DNA of 64,000 nucleotides from Carposina sasakii (lineage: Eukaryota > Arthropoda > Insecta > Lepidoptera > Carposinidae): contig CP053175.1 in NCBI GenBank assembly GCA_014607495.2, positions 7,502,001 to 7,566,000 on the forward strand. The letters run 5' to 3'. Shown piece after piece: positions 39,849 to 51,689 of the stretch. Each line of letters opens with the position of its first letter. Position 1 is the first letter of the stretch. The notes beneath the pieces are model-generated. The model saw nothing but the letters and a program-made list of their open reading frames with translations, was not told the origin of the DNA and ran no database searches. Both the position numbers and the translations under genes were made by a program.

Positions 39849-40038
39849 TACGGCTGCTTCTCTTCCCGAGCATACTGTACAAGTCAGTAGAGGGACAAGA
39901 GGGTCTTGGTGTTTTGTAGGCGATGGGCTGACCACCTGTCACTACTAACCGAACTTGTACATCTCAACTGTACCCTCAAAGTTGGTCAGAAGTGGCCCTT
40001 GATGCTCTGCCTACCCCGTAAGGGATAAAGGCGTGATT
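39849..40038 (+). mobile_element. SINE-R2
   Basis: 'ggctgcttctcttcccgagc' to 'ctctgcctaccccgtaaggg' and AAAGGCGTGATTATA, the end shared with RTE-2. Confidence 0.65.
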
Positions 40039-40426
40039 ATACAGGATGATTTTTGGTCGTCAACGTTCCCGAAAACTACGGAATCTCCTCATCATCACGA
40101 TCATTTTTCTCCATGGAAGCATACCTGGGAAGTGTCTGGTTTCCAAAATATTAGGGTCCAAAGTTGAGTAAATAGACTGCGTTTTTCTGCATAAATGTAC
40201 ATAGACGCGCGTAGCAGGATTCTTTCACGAAAAATAATTAATATCTGTCTATAAAAAAAACTAACATAAACACTAGACATTATAAATTTCGCACGATCAA
40301 GGAATTTAAAAATTTTTTTCAAAAAAATTTTTTTTTTCCCAGCATTTTTTTTGGCATAAACTTACTCTATTTCATGTATAGAGTACGTACCCTTCGTTAA
40401 AGGTGGCCACAAAAAAACACCCTGTA
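40039..40426 (+). mobile_element. G400 MITE-like element
   Basis: ACAGGATGATTTTTGGTCGT to CCACAAAAAAACACCCTG; follows the SINE-R2 tail directly. Confidence 0.75.
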
Positions 40427-40876
40427 TGTATGTATGTTTGTATATTTCTTTGGCAACGGGTTGTCGCATTTGAGCTTGAGGTATCGGATACGTCTGAGTC
40501 GTCAGAGTGACACTGGCTCAAAAATTTTACGCAGTCGGGCGTTTTTCTTTCAATAAATGAGGTTATTAATAAAAATGGGTTTGATTGACTTTAATATATA
40601 CGTACCTGTTCATGTAGGTAATTGATCAGAACTAATAAATATAACTAATTAACTTGTTTGTTCCGTAAATTATAGGATAATTCATGCATATCAGTTAAAT
40701 AAATAACATTGACACGTTTGTTATTTATGAACACCTTTCAAAGGATCAAAATAGAACTGTTAAGAGTATTTTAAAATTAAGAAAATCAATGTCGCACAGA
40801 GGATCTCCTCTGTTCTGAATATTATGAAGTTATTAAGATCCGTTAAGAGAGTACAATGAGAATTAAATTGACCTGT

Positions 40877-40997
40877 GGGGTAAGCACGAACATTTTTACG
40901 CGGCGCGGCGTAACGCTAGCGACTCGGTAGAAAAATCTATGTGATTCGACAGTTTGACGATAGCGTTACGGACTATCGAGTGGTTCGTGCTTACCCC
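40877..40997. mobile_element. MITE, GGGGTAAGCACGAAC ends
   Basis: Inverted ends GGGGTAAGCACGAACAT and GGTTCGTGCTTACCCC; inside, GCGTAACGCTA pairs with TAGCGTTACG. Sister at 60537-60650. Confidence 0.7.
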
Positions 40998-41617
40998 ACT
41001 GATTGCTTTACTTTGCTTTACAATGTTAGATCGTTTTTCAAGGGGGTTATAATTATTGGTCACAACACAATGTTTTGTCACGAAAAAAAATTGTAAATTC
41101 GCCACAGTGCAATTTTTCCAAAGTAAATTCATCACATTGTATTTGACTCTTAGTAAATTCGTCAATTTATATTTTTCGTAGAGGCTGCAAAAAATTTAAC
41201 AGACTGTAGGTACTTCATACGAGAACTAGTTTGTGACGAATTTACAATAACCCTTAGGTACCTGTGCCGAATTCACACATTACTCAAAAACTTTTAACGC
41301 ATGTGGCAAACTTTCAATGTATGGAGTTTGAAAAATGTGACGAATGAACAAGATGCTGACTTGTTTACATTACTTCCCAGATTGTAGCGTGGTTTTTGTG
41401 AAATTTCAGTAGATTTAAAGTTAATGCAGAAAAGATTTTATTTTAATTTTAATTATTTTAGGGCCGATTTTTCCTATTCTATATTTTTCTAATTCCAGTT
41501 AGCCTATATGAAAGTATAAACTTGATGGCGTGCGCTGTCTATATCTTGAGCAAGTTTGTTTGTCTTTCGTCTAATATTTCGTTAGCCACAAAATCATAGT
41601 AGGCACTTAGCTACTAT

Positions 41618-41748
41618 GGTCGTTTCCGGCAGTCACACTTATACCTATACGTAAAATTAGTTTTCTTTTCTCTCAGCCATTTATGTTAAGAACGGAGAGG
41701 GATAGACCTGACTAAAATTAGGTTTAAGTGTGACTGCCGGAATCGACC
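41618..41748. mobile_element. MITE, GGTCG..CCGGCAG ends, with CTACTAT duplication
   Basis: Second copy of the 13454 family. CTACTAT occurs exactly at 41611-41617 and 41749-41755, fixing the borders and a 7-bp target size. Confidence 0.8.
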
Positions 41749-42180
41749 CTACTATTGCTTGTATTTCATGGCACATTGGTGTATGCTGAGATCGTGAAGA
41801 GAAGAATAAACAAATCATCATACATTCCCCAGGTGCAAATTTGTCCCTGAATACAAATAAATACCTAATCTCTAAGTAAATATGAGTCACATTTGTTTTT
41901 CTAGATAACTCTATTGGTGACCCCACATTCCTAGGGTTTGTTTATATCCGTGTGTGAGTGGGATAGAACTAATCTTCCTCCCTCTCTCTTTGTTAAAGTC
42001 AAAGTCGAAGTCTAGGGTCAAAAATCATGTGAAGCGCCAGCGCCCGTAGCATGAACATGGTGAGAGCGAGATATCTTAGATTTAAACGTCTAATTATAGC
42101 TACATATATAAATAGGTATTAGAGCTATACAGGATGTTTTCTGTCGTCTCTTCTTTCTTTCTGTTTCTATATTTTTCCAG

Positions 42181-42300
42181 GGATAAAAATTTGGTGTTAG
42201 CTAACTCCATACCAAATTTTATTAAAATCGCTCCAGCCGTTTTTACGTGAAAGAGTAACAAACATCCATCCATACTCACAAACTTTCGCCTTTATAATAT
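42181..42300 (-). mobile_element. Helitron, Lep1 type, fragment
   Basis: 'ggtgttagctaactccatac' through 'cacaaactttcgcctttata'. Confidence 0.6.
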
Positions 42301-42301
42301 T

Positions 42302-42388
42302 ACTGGCACGGAATGCAGAGGTCGTGGGTTCGATTCCCACTCGAGTGAAGAATTTTTTCTATCTCTTTATTAATAATTTTATAATACT
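42302..42388 (+). mobile_element. SINE-T1 3' part
   Basis: 'ggtcgtgggttcgattccca' then 'tctttattaataattttata'; the A-box region is missing. Confidence 0.6.
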
Positions 42389-42671
42389 AATCCAATAACA
42401 TTTTGTAAAGTCTGGCGTGCTTTAGGAAATACTTACCTACTCCATGATAAAATTAGCATGAAATAAAGAGATGAGGTGGGACGTGAGAATTAATTATAGA
42501 TAAAACATAAACATTACACATTGTTCAGGAAAAGTAGACTTATGTTTATCTCTAGTTTTGTTCGAGACTAAGTAGCAACCTATTATTATTAAAGAGTCAA
42601 AATATTATTATAACTCGGCGCGTCGACTCTCAGACTCTTCACAGATTAGATTTAGCATCAGAGATAGCTGG

Positions 42672-42810
42672 TGCGTTCGGTGATGGTATCCGCCATGTGT
42701 ATCCCACACCATATTAAAGTTTTCTTAAAATGGCGTCTACATCTTGGCTATGGCCCGATGCACGCCTCTCAAAGGACCGGGACTCTGTAGTCCCGTGAAT
42801 TTTCGGAAGA
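42672..42810 (+). repeat. GCR fragment
   Basis: 'tccgccatgtgtatcccaca' to GGGACTCTGTAGTCCCGTG. Confidence 0.6.
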
Positions 42811-42983
42811 GATACATAATAATAATATTTATTTATTTAGGCGTCGCGTGTCGTAGGCCCACTGGTTAGTAAACATGACAACTTATAACCTATGTTCGTT
42901 TTTACACACTATGCATATTATAAAAAAAAACTACAATTTAATTTATCGACACCTAATACATTATCCATTTAAGATCGTCTTCG

Positions 42984-43201
42984 TCTTCAGCCTATTGTAC
43001 TCCACTGCTGGAAGTAGGCCTCCCCCAGAGCACGCCACAAGGCTACTGCCACAGGGGGTTTTGCCCATAGTTGCCACGCTGGGCAGGCGGGTTGGTAATC
43101 GCAGTGTACTTTTCGCCTCCCGTAAACCCTTAATCGCGTCGTACGATACCCACGGGCAGGCAGGGGTGGTACAAACTCTACTCTGCCGGCACCACGCGGC
43201 C
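42984..43201 (-). mobile_element. SINE-R1
   Basis: Reverse copy from 'cagcctattgtactccactg' to 'ctgccggcaccacgcggcc'. It ends 11 bp before the coding fragment at 43213. Confidence 0.7.
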
Positions 43202-43212
43202 AATATCCATTT

Positions 43213-43380
43213 ATGATGGCCTCTGAAAAAAAGGACGTTTTTATAAAAACTGGTTTTGAGAGTGTAAAATACACAATAAGTTTCCAGCCCCAAACAATGA
43301 TAAAAGGAAATAAATTGGTGTTAGCAGAACATGTAAGGAATGTAGAGGAACTGAAAGCTAATTGCAATAGTTATTTAAAT
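43213..43380 (+). CDS. Coding-like exon cut by LINE, function unknown
   Basis: Fifty-six open codons start MMASEKKDVFIKTGFESVKY and pass through TISFQPQTMIKGNKLVLAEH to NSYLN. The codons look protein-like rather than random. The frame runs into the LINE tail at 43381. On the far side of the LINE, after the possible 7-bp duplication TTTAAAT (48532-48538), the sequence is GTAAGTA, so the original exon may have ended SYLN|gtaagt in phase 0. The family is not recognised with confidence. It vaguely recalls the N-terminal part of insect SWIM zinc-finger proteins, a guess from memory. It may be a dead gene fragment. Confidence 0.4.
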
Positions 43381-44325
43381 TCAAAATTCAAATTCAAAAT
43401 CATTTATTCGACATGAAAGCATTAACAACTTGTTTATCGATTGTCTAATTATATGTTACTTTCTATGTTCGCACCCCAAAAATGAAACCGCTACCAAACA
43501 AAAAAGGAGGTGAATTTAAACAACCCAAAAATAAATAAATCGCAAAGCTTTTGCATTGGCAACGGTCACCACCCCAAGGTGCGATTTGTTACGGTCTGTC
43601 AGGCTTAAGTTAGCGATTTTTATTTTTTGATTTAATAGCCACCAACGTAGAGCTAATAAGAGTTAAGGTCGCCTAAAGACGAAATCCAGAAGAGCTGCTA
43701 CACAGTTCTACTTTATGGCATAACCAACATTAGGTCTGACACACCGCATGATTCTACTATTACTGTTACACTATCTCAGTAAAGTGTCACTGCTTGGAAG
43801 AAGAAATAGCAAGAAAACTCCCAGCGACACAGTCAAAACTAAGTAACATATTAACAAAAGAATCTTACATTGGATAAGATATCAGATAGTAACACGTAAC
43901 TCATTTAGTGTGTATAAATTCAATTATCATAACATAATTAATTTAAATTCATATAAATTACATACCCACTTACACAAAGTAAGTACAGGTCCATGTCAAA
44001 TTTAAACTGTATAAATAAAAATGTGTACACAGAGTACAAGTTAATGTCAAATAAGTATCTACTAAACTAAACTATAAAATATAAAAAAATATATATTTGT
44101 GTACAATAATACAAGTCGACGGTAAAATGTGAACAGAAGAGCAAACGTGGCATTCAGAACTTGAATATATAATACCTATAGCTGGTAATAACATTAGAAT
44201 GAAGAAGTCACGCATGATACACTATAGCGCTTCTGATCACATTCACCAACACATATTAACTATACCTACTAAGCTAAATATAAAAGTAAAACATAGATTG
44301 TGTTACTTGGGGATGCTAGAACAAT

Positions 44326-44802
44326 TCACTTCCATGGTTCGCTATCATTTAAATATTCTAATACTGTATAATATTCTTTCATGCAAAGTTTTTTCTTCAC
44401 AATGTTTTTAAATTTACAGATAGGTAGCCCTTTGAGTGTATCTGGAAGCTTGTTGTAGAAAAGTATACATTGACCCATGAATGATTTACTGACTTTGCGG
44501 AGACGGGACACATGAGCAACAAGTCTGTTCTTACCTCTTGTATTTATTTTGTGCACATCAGACATTTTATTAAATTTATCTAAATTCTTATGAACATATA
44601 ATAAATTTTCATAAATATAATTCGAAGCTAAAGTCATTATATTCAATTCTTTAAATTTCTCACGTAATGTGACCCTGGACCCTAAGTTTAGAATTGCACG
44701 GACAGCTTTTTTTTGCAAGATAAATATTGACTCCCAATCAGCTGCGCTTCCCCATAATAAAATACCGTATGTCATTATACTATGGAAATAGCTAAAATAA
44801 AT
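44326..44802 (-). pseudogene. LINE ORF2, C-terminal part
   Basis: The minus strand reads IYFSYFHSIMTYGILLWGS, LQKKAVRAILNLGSR, NYIYENLLYVHKN, then SFMGQCILFYNKLPDTLKGL and a stop at 44326. It continues the reverse transcriptase at 47773-48455 in frame once the insertion is disregarded. Confidence 0.8.
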
Positions 44803-47772
44803 GGGTGAATTTCCCAGGTACGTTTTTAGCGCGGCGTGGATGAAAATCGTAGTGGAAAGTGCAAAATGCACATTTATTAATTTTATTTCATTAAGTTCAG
44901 ACAGTGATCTAGACTAACGTTTAAAACTTAAGACCAAAATCTATTTGTTTACGCATTAAAAAAATTATCAAAGGCTCTAAATCTAATTGCGGTGCTATGT
45001 CCCCACTTCATTTGCAAAAATAAATTTGGCTATTTCAATTTTCGGGTGAATTAATTTAACAGAATACATACACATTTTAAAAATACATTAAATGACACTA
45101 TTATTTACACCATGAGCAGTAATTTAACTTAACCCGGTAGTACCTGTAACAGCTTTTTAAAAATGTCCCGCGGAAAAAGTCAATAACGCTGGCGCATTTT
45201 GAACATTACACTATTTCATCATAATGAATGAGATAGATGCTAAGCTATCTTTCCCCGCACTGCTCTGTCAAGCCATCGTATACCAAGTACAAGGATGTTT
45301 GATACACTGAACAGTTTTCCCGCCAAAAACGTAAGTATAACCTGCGGTGGCGCAGGAATACAAATTTATCATATAACGGTGTCATGTGTATTTAAAAACT
45401 AAAAGGCTATTTAAAAAGAAATTTTACAGATGATTAAAGATTAGATGTATCGACGTAATTGCAAATTAATTATTACAATTAAAATAATAGTGTCCGTTAT
45501 AATTTGAAATTTGTTACTTAATTCTAAGTACGGTGTCGCAACTCCAGTGGCTCCGGTGGCAAAAAAGAGGACCACCGTAATTTAATAATGTCACCGTAAT
45601 TGATATTTTGTCTTTTTGTATACAGGATGACTGGAAAACGGGTATTATTTCTATTGAGATGTAAAAGTACAGCCCATTTTCTACCTTCATGGGTAGGAAG
45701 ACCCATTAAAAAAATTACGGCTTCAGGGTTATTCCCCATTTTGTAATGTTTTTAAAATCACCTTATTATTAAATGGAAATGCATAAAAAACTAAAAATAC
45801 GTGTATATTTCAGTAATTCAACTAGATAAATAAATAATCATTGGAGACAAAACAAGAGACATCAACTTGGCATTGTCAAAGTACAATTACCAAAAGGTTT
45901 ATAATTTTTTTTCCTGATTCTTTCCTATTAATTCAAAATAATGATTTCACGTAATTCGCATACTTAATTAAACTAAATTCAAAAGGTATAATTATGAAAA
46001 AGCTTACCAACAGCTGACTAATAAGAATTTTAAAAGTGCTATCCTACGGCGCGACAACCTTTTTTAACAAGTAACCTAAGTTTGTAGTCAAATTTAAAAA
46101 ATACAAAGGTGATGAACTGACATTATAATATATATACGAGTATTATAGCATAGGAATCTTACTGCTACCCAAAGGCCTTTTCATGATGCAGTTCAACTCG
46201 AATCGAGGTCATACCGCCACCTCCATCTCGTCTTACTCCTACCCCAGGCAGCCGCTCTGTAGCATCCAGCCAGTTGCACTGTTCGTCTATCTTTCAGTGT
46301 CTAAACGACTAACATGGCCGGCACTTTTACTGTCCAGTTCCTTTTTGATAGGCGATTAGCATACCTAATGGTGTTCCTGATGCAGTCTGAGCACTGTAGG
46401 TCAATCGATAGACAGCATAAGTACACATATCGACAAGTAGACGTTATAAGATCATAGGAAGGGAACCGTTCCTAAATGAACTAAGTTCTTCCAGGCACTT
46501 AAGATTCATCTCTCAATATTAATAGCTGACCAATAAGAATGTAATATTTTTCTGAGTCCTGACTGTTCTCAGAAAAAAATATCTATATATGAATGTTCTA
46601 CTGGCCTAGTAGGTGTACTCATGCACATAATTATTATCTACTTCAATCCCACATTTTGTGATATTGATTATGACTTCAGTTCAACCTCAAGGAAACCACC
46701 CAAAATTGCTACTATAAATGAACAGTTACGAATAAACCCGAGTAACTTTGCGATAAACCCGAGTAGCTTAAACAAGTACGCCTGATGATAACAGAAGAGT
46801 TCTACATTCTACTTGCATCAATATAACACTGCTATAGACTGTAGCGCCACGGAATGTATTTTTCGAAACCTATATTGGTCAGCTGCTGGTAAGCTTTCTC
46901 ATAATAAGTTATACCTTTTTAAGTAGCTTATTAAATAAAGAATTTAGTTTGATAAAGGGTACGCATGATGCAGTATATTATTTTGAAAGAGTAGGGGCTT
47001 AATTGGTAAAAACATTTAACAAATTTTGCTTGATCATTCCATGTTGATAGATTTTTAAAAAATCAGATTTTAAAGGAGATTTTAAAAAAATAATAAAATG
47101 TCATATCTCCGACACCGTGAATTTCCGGATGGGTTGTTCCTTATATATAAAGGTAGCTAACGAGGTGCACTTTCAAATGTGAAAAGAAATGATCCTTATT
47201 TCTGGTTTTCGAAGATTTTTACGTACATATAAATAAATACGGCTAGGTTCCTGAAATGGTGTAGTCAGAACTGCGAGATCTTAAAGGAGATACCATGGCC
47301 ACTACGTTTTATGCTAAGAAAAAAGTCACTAGGAAGCATTTTAAAGTATGTAATAAAATATTTCCCTAACTGTTAACGTGTTCCTTAAATTTGTTATCAT
47401 AGTTTCTAAGCTATAATCATGATGATAAACATTATTACCAACTAATAAACGAAAAATCTAAAGTTTTCAAGTTCTTATAAAATAAATAAATTGGTAATTC
47501 GTATGATGTTCTCCTGTATTTATAATTCCGCTGGTTGTAATAAATTTCAGTGGAGAGATTAACTATTTCGGTGGTTTGATAATAATATCGGTGGCGATTG
47601 AAATTTTTAAATGCAGATATCTCAAGAAATAATACGTTTTTAAAAATGTGTACCATATGACTGAATATTATATATTTTTAGCTATTACTTCGAATACAAA
47701 AAAGTTATAGAAAGTGGATATAAAATTTCGCCAGCGTAATTAGTAAAAAATCGAGGTTGTTGAAATTCACCC
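44803..47772. mobile_element. 2,970-bp unclassified element with AAAT duplication
   Basis: Both ends carry the inverted repeat GGGTGAATTTC. AAAT is duplicated at 44799-44802 and 47773-47776, and removing the element plus one AAAT restores the LINE reading frame exactly. No frame longer than about 75 codons lies inside and no transposase was recognised, so it is probably non-autonomous. Known superfamilies with 4-bp duplications include Sola2, Ginger and Chapaev, but none is supported by more than the duplication length. Confidence 0.8.
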
Positions 47773-48455
47773 AAATAATTCTTTCAGTCTCGACATCTGT
47801 CAGTAGACGAATTCTCTTAACTGCATAGGCTGCAGAACTAAGTTTCTTACTTAGTTTTTCAATGTGAGGACCCCATTGTAAATTGGCATCCAAAGTTATG
47901 CCCAAGAAAACAGTCGAATCCACTTGAGCCAGTCTCTCGTCGCCTATGTAAACATCAGTTCTAACTTGTTTCACGTTGGGAGTAGAAAAATTTATTAATT
48001 TCGTTTTCCTACTATTAAGGACAAGATTATTATTACTAAACCAATATAACACTTTAGAGAGAGCACTGTTCACCACGTCATATACGATGAGCTGCCTCTT
48101 TACTTTAAATAGTAAGGAGGTTTCATCTGCAAACAATACTATTTCATGCTCATTACCTACAAAGTATGGCAAATCATTTATATAAATACGGAAAAGAAAC
48201 GGACCAAGGATTGAACCTTGTGGGACACCTATTGTGACGCGCGATCCCGGTGATCGTTTTCCATTCAACATCTACCTTCTGAAACCTATCGTTCAAATAG
48301 GACATCAGAAGACAGATGGCCCCACCCCGTATACCATAATGGTCTAATTTTCGAATTAAAATTTCATGGTGGACACAATCAAACGCTTTTGATAAGTCAC
48401 AGAACACTCCCAGTTCGTCATGTGACTCCTCGCAAGCTAATTGTCTCTCTCCCAA
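47773..48455 (-). pseudogene. LINE ORF2, reverse transcriptase part
   Basis: The minus strand reads GVFCDLSKAFDCVHHEIL and HYGIRGGAICLLMSYLNDRF, then after a frameshift near 48270 GVPQGSILGPFLFRIYINDL. FADE stands where active enzymes have FADD, so the catalytic site is mutated. It ends TDVETERII at the 3-kb insertion. Confidence 0.85.
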
Positions 48456-48639
48456 TCTGTCAATCTCCCAATTTAATACGGGCCACCATCATTCGTCAAA
48501 CATCTGTGACTTCAACACCCTATAAAACAAGTTTAAATGTAAGTATTCTCGTATAAACAAGTTTAAATGTAAGTAATTAAATAAAAATAAAATTTAAATA
48601 AAGTATGTCAATAATTTTTTATTCGTTTATTACAGATCG

Positions 48640-49275
48640 ATAATTCTCGGGTTGTCACTGGATTAAATGCAGCTGTTTTTATAACCATGTCACCACGAAC
48701 TCGAGCAGAGGGCCACTTCACCATCTTTGGCCCTCGACTTCATTGGCCGGCTAAGAGGAAACAGCGCAAGAGCGGAACCTTTGCTCCAGGGTGGAAGTGT
48801 AAAATGTCATAACGGCGAGGCTAACTGACGTTTACGCCCCGCAGTCTCACCTCTCTGCACCCTTAGCCACCCGCGCCGGTGTTGCCTCCCCGGCATGCGC
48901 CACTCATGGGAAGCCCACCTCATGGCTTTAAATTACGGACGGCAAGTCACCGCTTGCCACTTCACAATAATGGCAGGCGTCCGATAGTCTCCTTATATAA
49001 AATAGCCCTTATCCAGGCACTCAACATTCAACTCTACAGCCCATGACCTTAGTTTTCCATCGCACGACATATGTAGATCTGCACTCCAATAGTCTTTTGA
49101 CATGGCGGGGACCATCACCGGGTGTATCATATTGTTCGCTCGGCGACGGTATCCGCCATGTGTATCCCACACCATATTAAAGTTCTCTTAAAAGGTCCTC
49201 TCTACATCTTAGCTACGGCCCGATGCACGCTTCTTAAAGGACTGGGACTCTGTAGTCCCGTGAATTTCGAAATAT
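48640..49275 (+). mobile_element. GCR, long copy
   Basis: From about 48660 ('gaactcgagcagagggccac') to GGGACTCTGTAGTCCCGTG. The part after 48930 matches the other GCR copies; the first 270 bp are private. An acceptor-like TTTATTACAG at 48626-48635 opens a 58-codon frame (IDNSRVVTGLNAAV...), possibly chance. Confidence 0.5.
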
Positions 49276-49357
49276 ATATCGAGGGGTGAAAGGCTATTTG
49301 GGATAAGCGCCATTTATATATATATATATATATGGCGCTTATCCCCTCGATATATAA
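49267..49357. repeat. Inverted repeat around (AT)n
   Basis: GGATAAGCGCCATTTATATA and its complement, and outside them TATATATCGAGGGG and CCCCTCGATATATA, form a two-part hairpin over an AT run. Confidence 0.7.
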
Positions 49358-49465
49358 TATAATAATAATAATAATAACATAAGTTGATAAACTTTGTAAA
49401 TTAAGTGCAAAACTTTATAAAATAAATTATTACTTAATTGTTTGTTTACTTATTGATACCCTTTA

Positions 49466-49655
49466 GTTCTTGGGTTCTCGAACGGAGACCGCACCTCGGC
49501 AAGCGTAGCGCGTTGGGCGCCCTCCGGCCAGATGGACCGATGACTTAAAGAGAACGGCTGGTAGTGACTGGATGGCAAAACGGGAGATCGAGTCATGTGG
49601 CGTACACTGGGGGACGCCTACGTCCAGCAGTGGACTGCAATAGGCTGACGATGAC
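49466..49655 (+). mobile_element. RTE-1 LINE 3' fragment
   Basis: The plus strand reads [20 protein letters not shown], then MAKREIES, with the QQWTA-coding end 'tccagcagtggactgcaata'. Confidence 0.7.
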
Positions 49656-49884
49656 CCTTTAGTTGCACATTTCTGCCGCGACAAGCGCGGCGATCGTTTT
49701 GTTTACTCCTTCCACCCACTTCGCACGTTCCTAATATAATAATATAATAATGGCGTAGAAGTCATTTGTTGGATTTTCTGCGAACATACCAGAAGTATAA
49801 TCACTCGTTTGTATGTTATACCTAGATTCGCGAGTTTTTTTCAAAGCTCGAGCCTTTTAAAGCTTGAAGTTTGAAGGCTCTCTC

Positions 49885-50075
49885 TACAGGGTGTAACAGA
49901 AGGGTTAGATTAAGCGAAAACATATGAAAATAGCTCACTATATAAGGTGTTTTCAAAATTAGTGATTTGCTTTTGGCACGAAACTACGTAGGTAAAAAGA
50001 AACAACTTTCAGTATGGGACCAACTCCGATATAATAGTGGGCTATTATCGTAGGTTTTTGTTGAACATCCTGTAC
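49885..50075. mobile_element. HP260 holding a foldback MITE
   Basis: Left HP260 end CTACAGGGTGTAACAGAAGG and right end 'gttgaacatcctgta'. Between them, at 49937-50030, sits a half copy of the TATAAGG foldback MITE, entered at a TATA. Confidence 0.6.
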
Positions 50076-50149
50076 GTCACTCATGGAGGTGAGCTCAAGC
50101 CTCGAGGGGTAGCTCAACTCGCGTATTGTAGTCCACTGCTGGACGTAGT

Positions 50150-50331
50150 CGCTTCCCGCTGTCTGTCCCTATGTATGCTTAGATCTTTGAAACTACGCAA
50201 CGGATTATGATGCGGTTTTTTAAATAGATAGAGTAATTCAAGAGGATGGTACAGAAGGAAAAAAGAGAAAACCCGGCTTCGCACGGATGTAATGCCCTTT
50301 CACGCGGATGAAGCCGTGGGCTGACGCTAGT
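50150..50331 (+). mobile_element. Helitron-like, CTAG end
   Basis: 'gtcgcttcccgctgtctgtc' to GAAGCCGTGGGCTGACGCTAG|T. Confidence 0.6.
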
Positions 50332-50589
50332 GTATAATATAAACTGAATTGTATGCACTTCAATTAAGTGCAACTTAATTAGGGAAATATAATCAAGTAC
50401 ATAATATTGCGTTTCTTATATGACCTTTTGCGGATATACTATATATCATAAGTGCGTTAACCCTTACTTGCTTTTAATTATCAATAATCAATTAGCTCGT
50501 GCTTGACCTTTCTCTCACCTGATGGTTTCGCAAATTTCATCAATATTCACTCACCCGTTTTATTGTGAACTGATTACAATACTAACCAT

Positions 50590-50665
50590 CGATAGTCAGT
50601 TGGTAGTGACCCTGTCTGGGGGAACCTGGGTTCGAATCCCCGTAGGTGCAAATGTAGGTGATTAT
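50590..50665 (+). mobile_element. SINE-T2 head
   Basis: 'cagttggtagtgaccctgtc' and B-box-like GGGTTCGAATCCCCGTAGGT. Confidence 0.55.
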
Positions 50666-50676
50666 AACAATACAAA

Positions 50677-50942
50677 TACAGGGTGTAACAAAAGGGGTAT
50701 GTTAAGCGAAAAGCTATGTAAATAGCCCACTTCAAGGAACCTACCTACTAAATTTCCGACTCGAAATCCCATGTTTATTTTCTCAAACCGTATGGATAAT
50801 TCCTAAACAACTCAGGAATGTTCATTACAATCTTCAAAAATAAACATGTGATTTCGAGTCTGAAATAATGGAAATAGGTTCTCTATAGTGGGCTAAGTAC
50901 ATAGCTTTTCGCTTAACATACCTCTTTCTGTAACACCCTGTA
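50677..50942. mobile_element. HP260 palindromic MITE
   Basis: ACAGGGTGTAACAAAAGGGG to CTTTCTGTAACACCCTGTA. Confidence 0.8.
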
Positions 50943-51689
50943 TAATGTACGTTCGTACAGACAAATACGCACACATGCACAACGGGCCGCCATTACGGTG
51001 CTTCAATCTGTCTGTTTACTACAAGCACAAGCCTATTGGATCGGGTACCAGTGTCTATACAAACATTATGCATTGTCCTTTGTGCTCTAAATGCGACGGT
51101 AGGCTTGGACAGATAGGATATTTTTCCCACTCATCTAATCAAATAAATAATAAAAATCCATAAACCTTTTAATAAGAAGATTACGTTGTTTTACCTCGCG
51201 GTTGTCCAAATTGAAGTTTTTAGCCGATTCATATCGGTCCAATCATAGTGGAACGACCCATTCAAAAAAGCACCCGGGTGGGTTCGGACGTGGGTCGTCC
51301 TAAGTGTACTAAATGTGTACCTTAAATGGGGCCTTGGGGCTTACCCCCGTGCCCGGGCAAAATTCTCGGCGACAACGGCGTATATATGAGTATGTGTAAT
51401 GTATATATGTATGTTTGCAGACCAGACATTTTATAAATACGACAGACATTATCTGTCGGGAAAGATGCATCTATTTTCAACGTGCTTCGATTTGTTATCA
51501 TGTAAAGTCAACTACGATGGTCAAGTTTGGTAAAAGGTTCCGTACCTATAACATTATCTAAAGACAAAATTGACACTAACGTTTAACTTTACCTGTATGT
51601 CAAACGTAACTGTCAAAAGTAAAATATATGGAAGACCTGTCAAACACAGCAATTCATCTATGCTGCTCTGGGAGTGAAAAAAAAAGTAT
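50943..51689. other. No gene recognised
   Basis: Short frames only. A GC-richer piece at 51260-51370 matches no recognised family. Confidence 0.4.

Larger units (their letters stand above)
40427..42180. other. No gene recognised apart from two MITEs
   Basis: AT-rich intergenic sequence holding the MITEs at 40877 and 41618 and a half palindrome at 42060-42135. No long frame. Confidence 0.45.
43381..48531 (-). mobile_element. Jockey-like LINE, 5'-truncated, split by a 3-kb element
   Basis: The minus strand carries reverse transcriptase and the C-terminal tail. The 3' end at 43381-43413 is the TTTGAA-type repeat tail typical of these LINEs. The ORF is interrupted at 44803-47772. A possible duplication TTTAAAT flanks the whole. 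Confidence 0.75.

Noticed and set aside
42987..43367. 110-126 residue open frames on both strands
   Set aside because: They are readings of a SINE-R1 copy and recur wherever that repeat lies.
48636..48812. Second exon of the 43213 coding fragment
   Set aside because: An acceptor-like TTTATTACAG and a 58-codon frame exist 91 bp after the candidate donor. However, the frame runs into the GCR repeat and shows no recognisable homology, so I did not join them.
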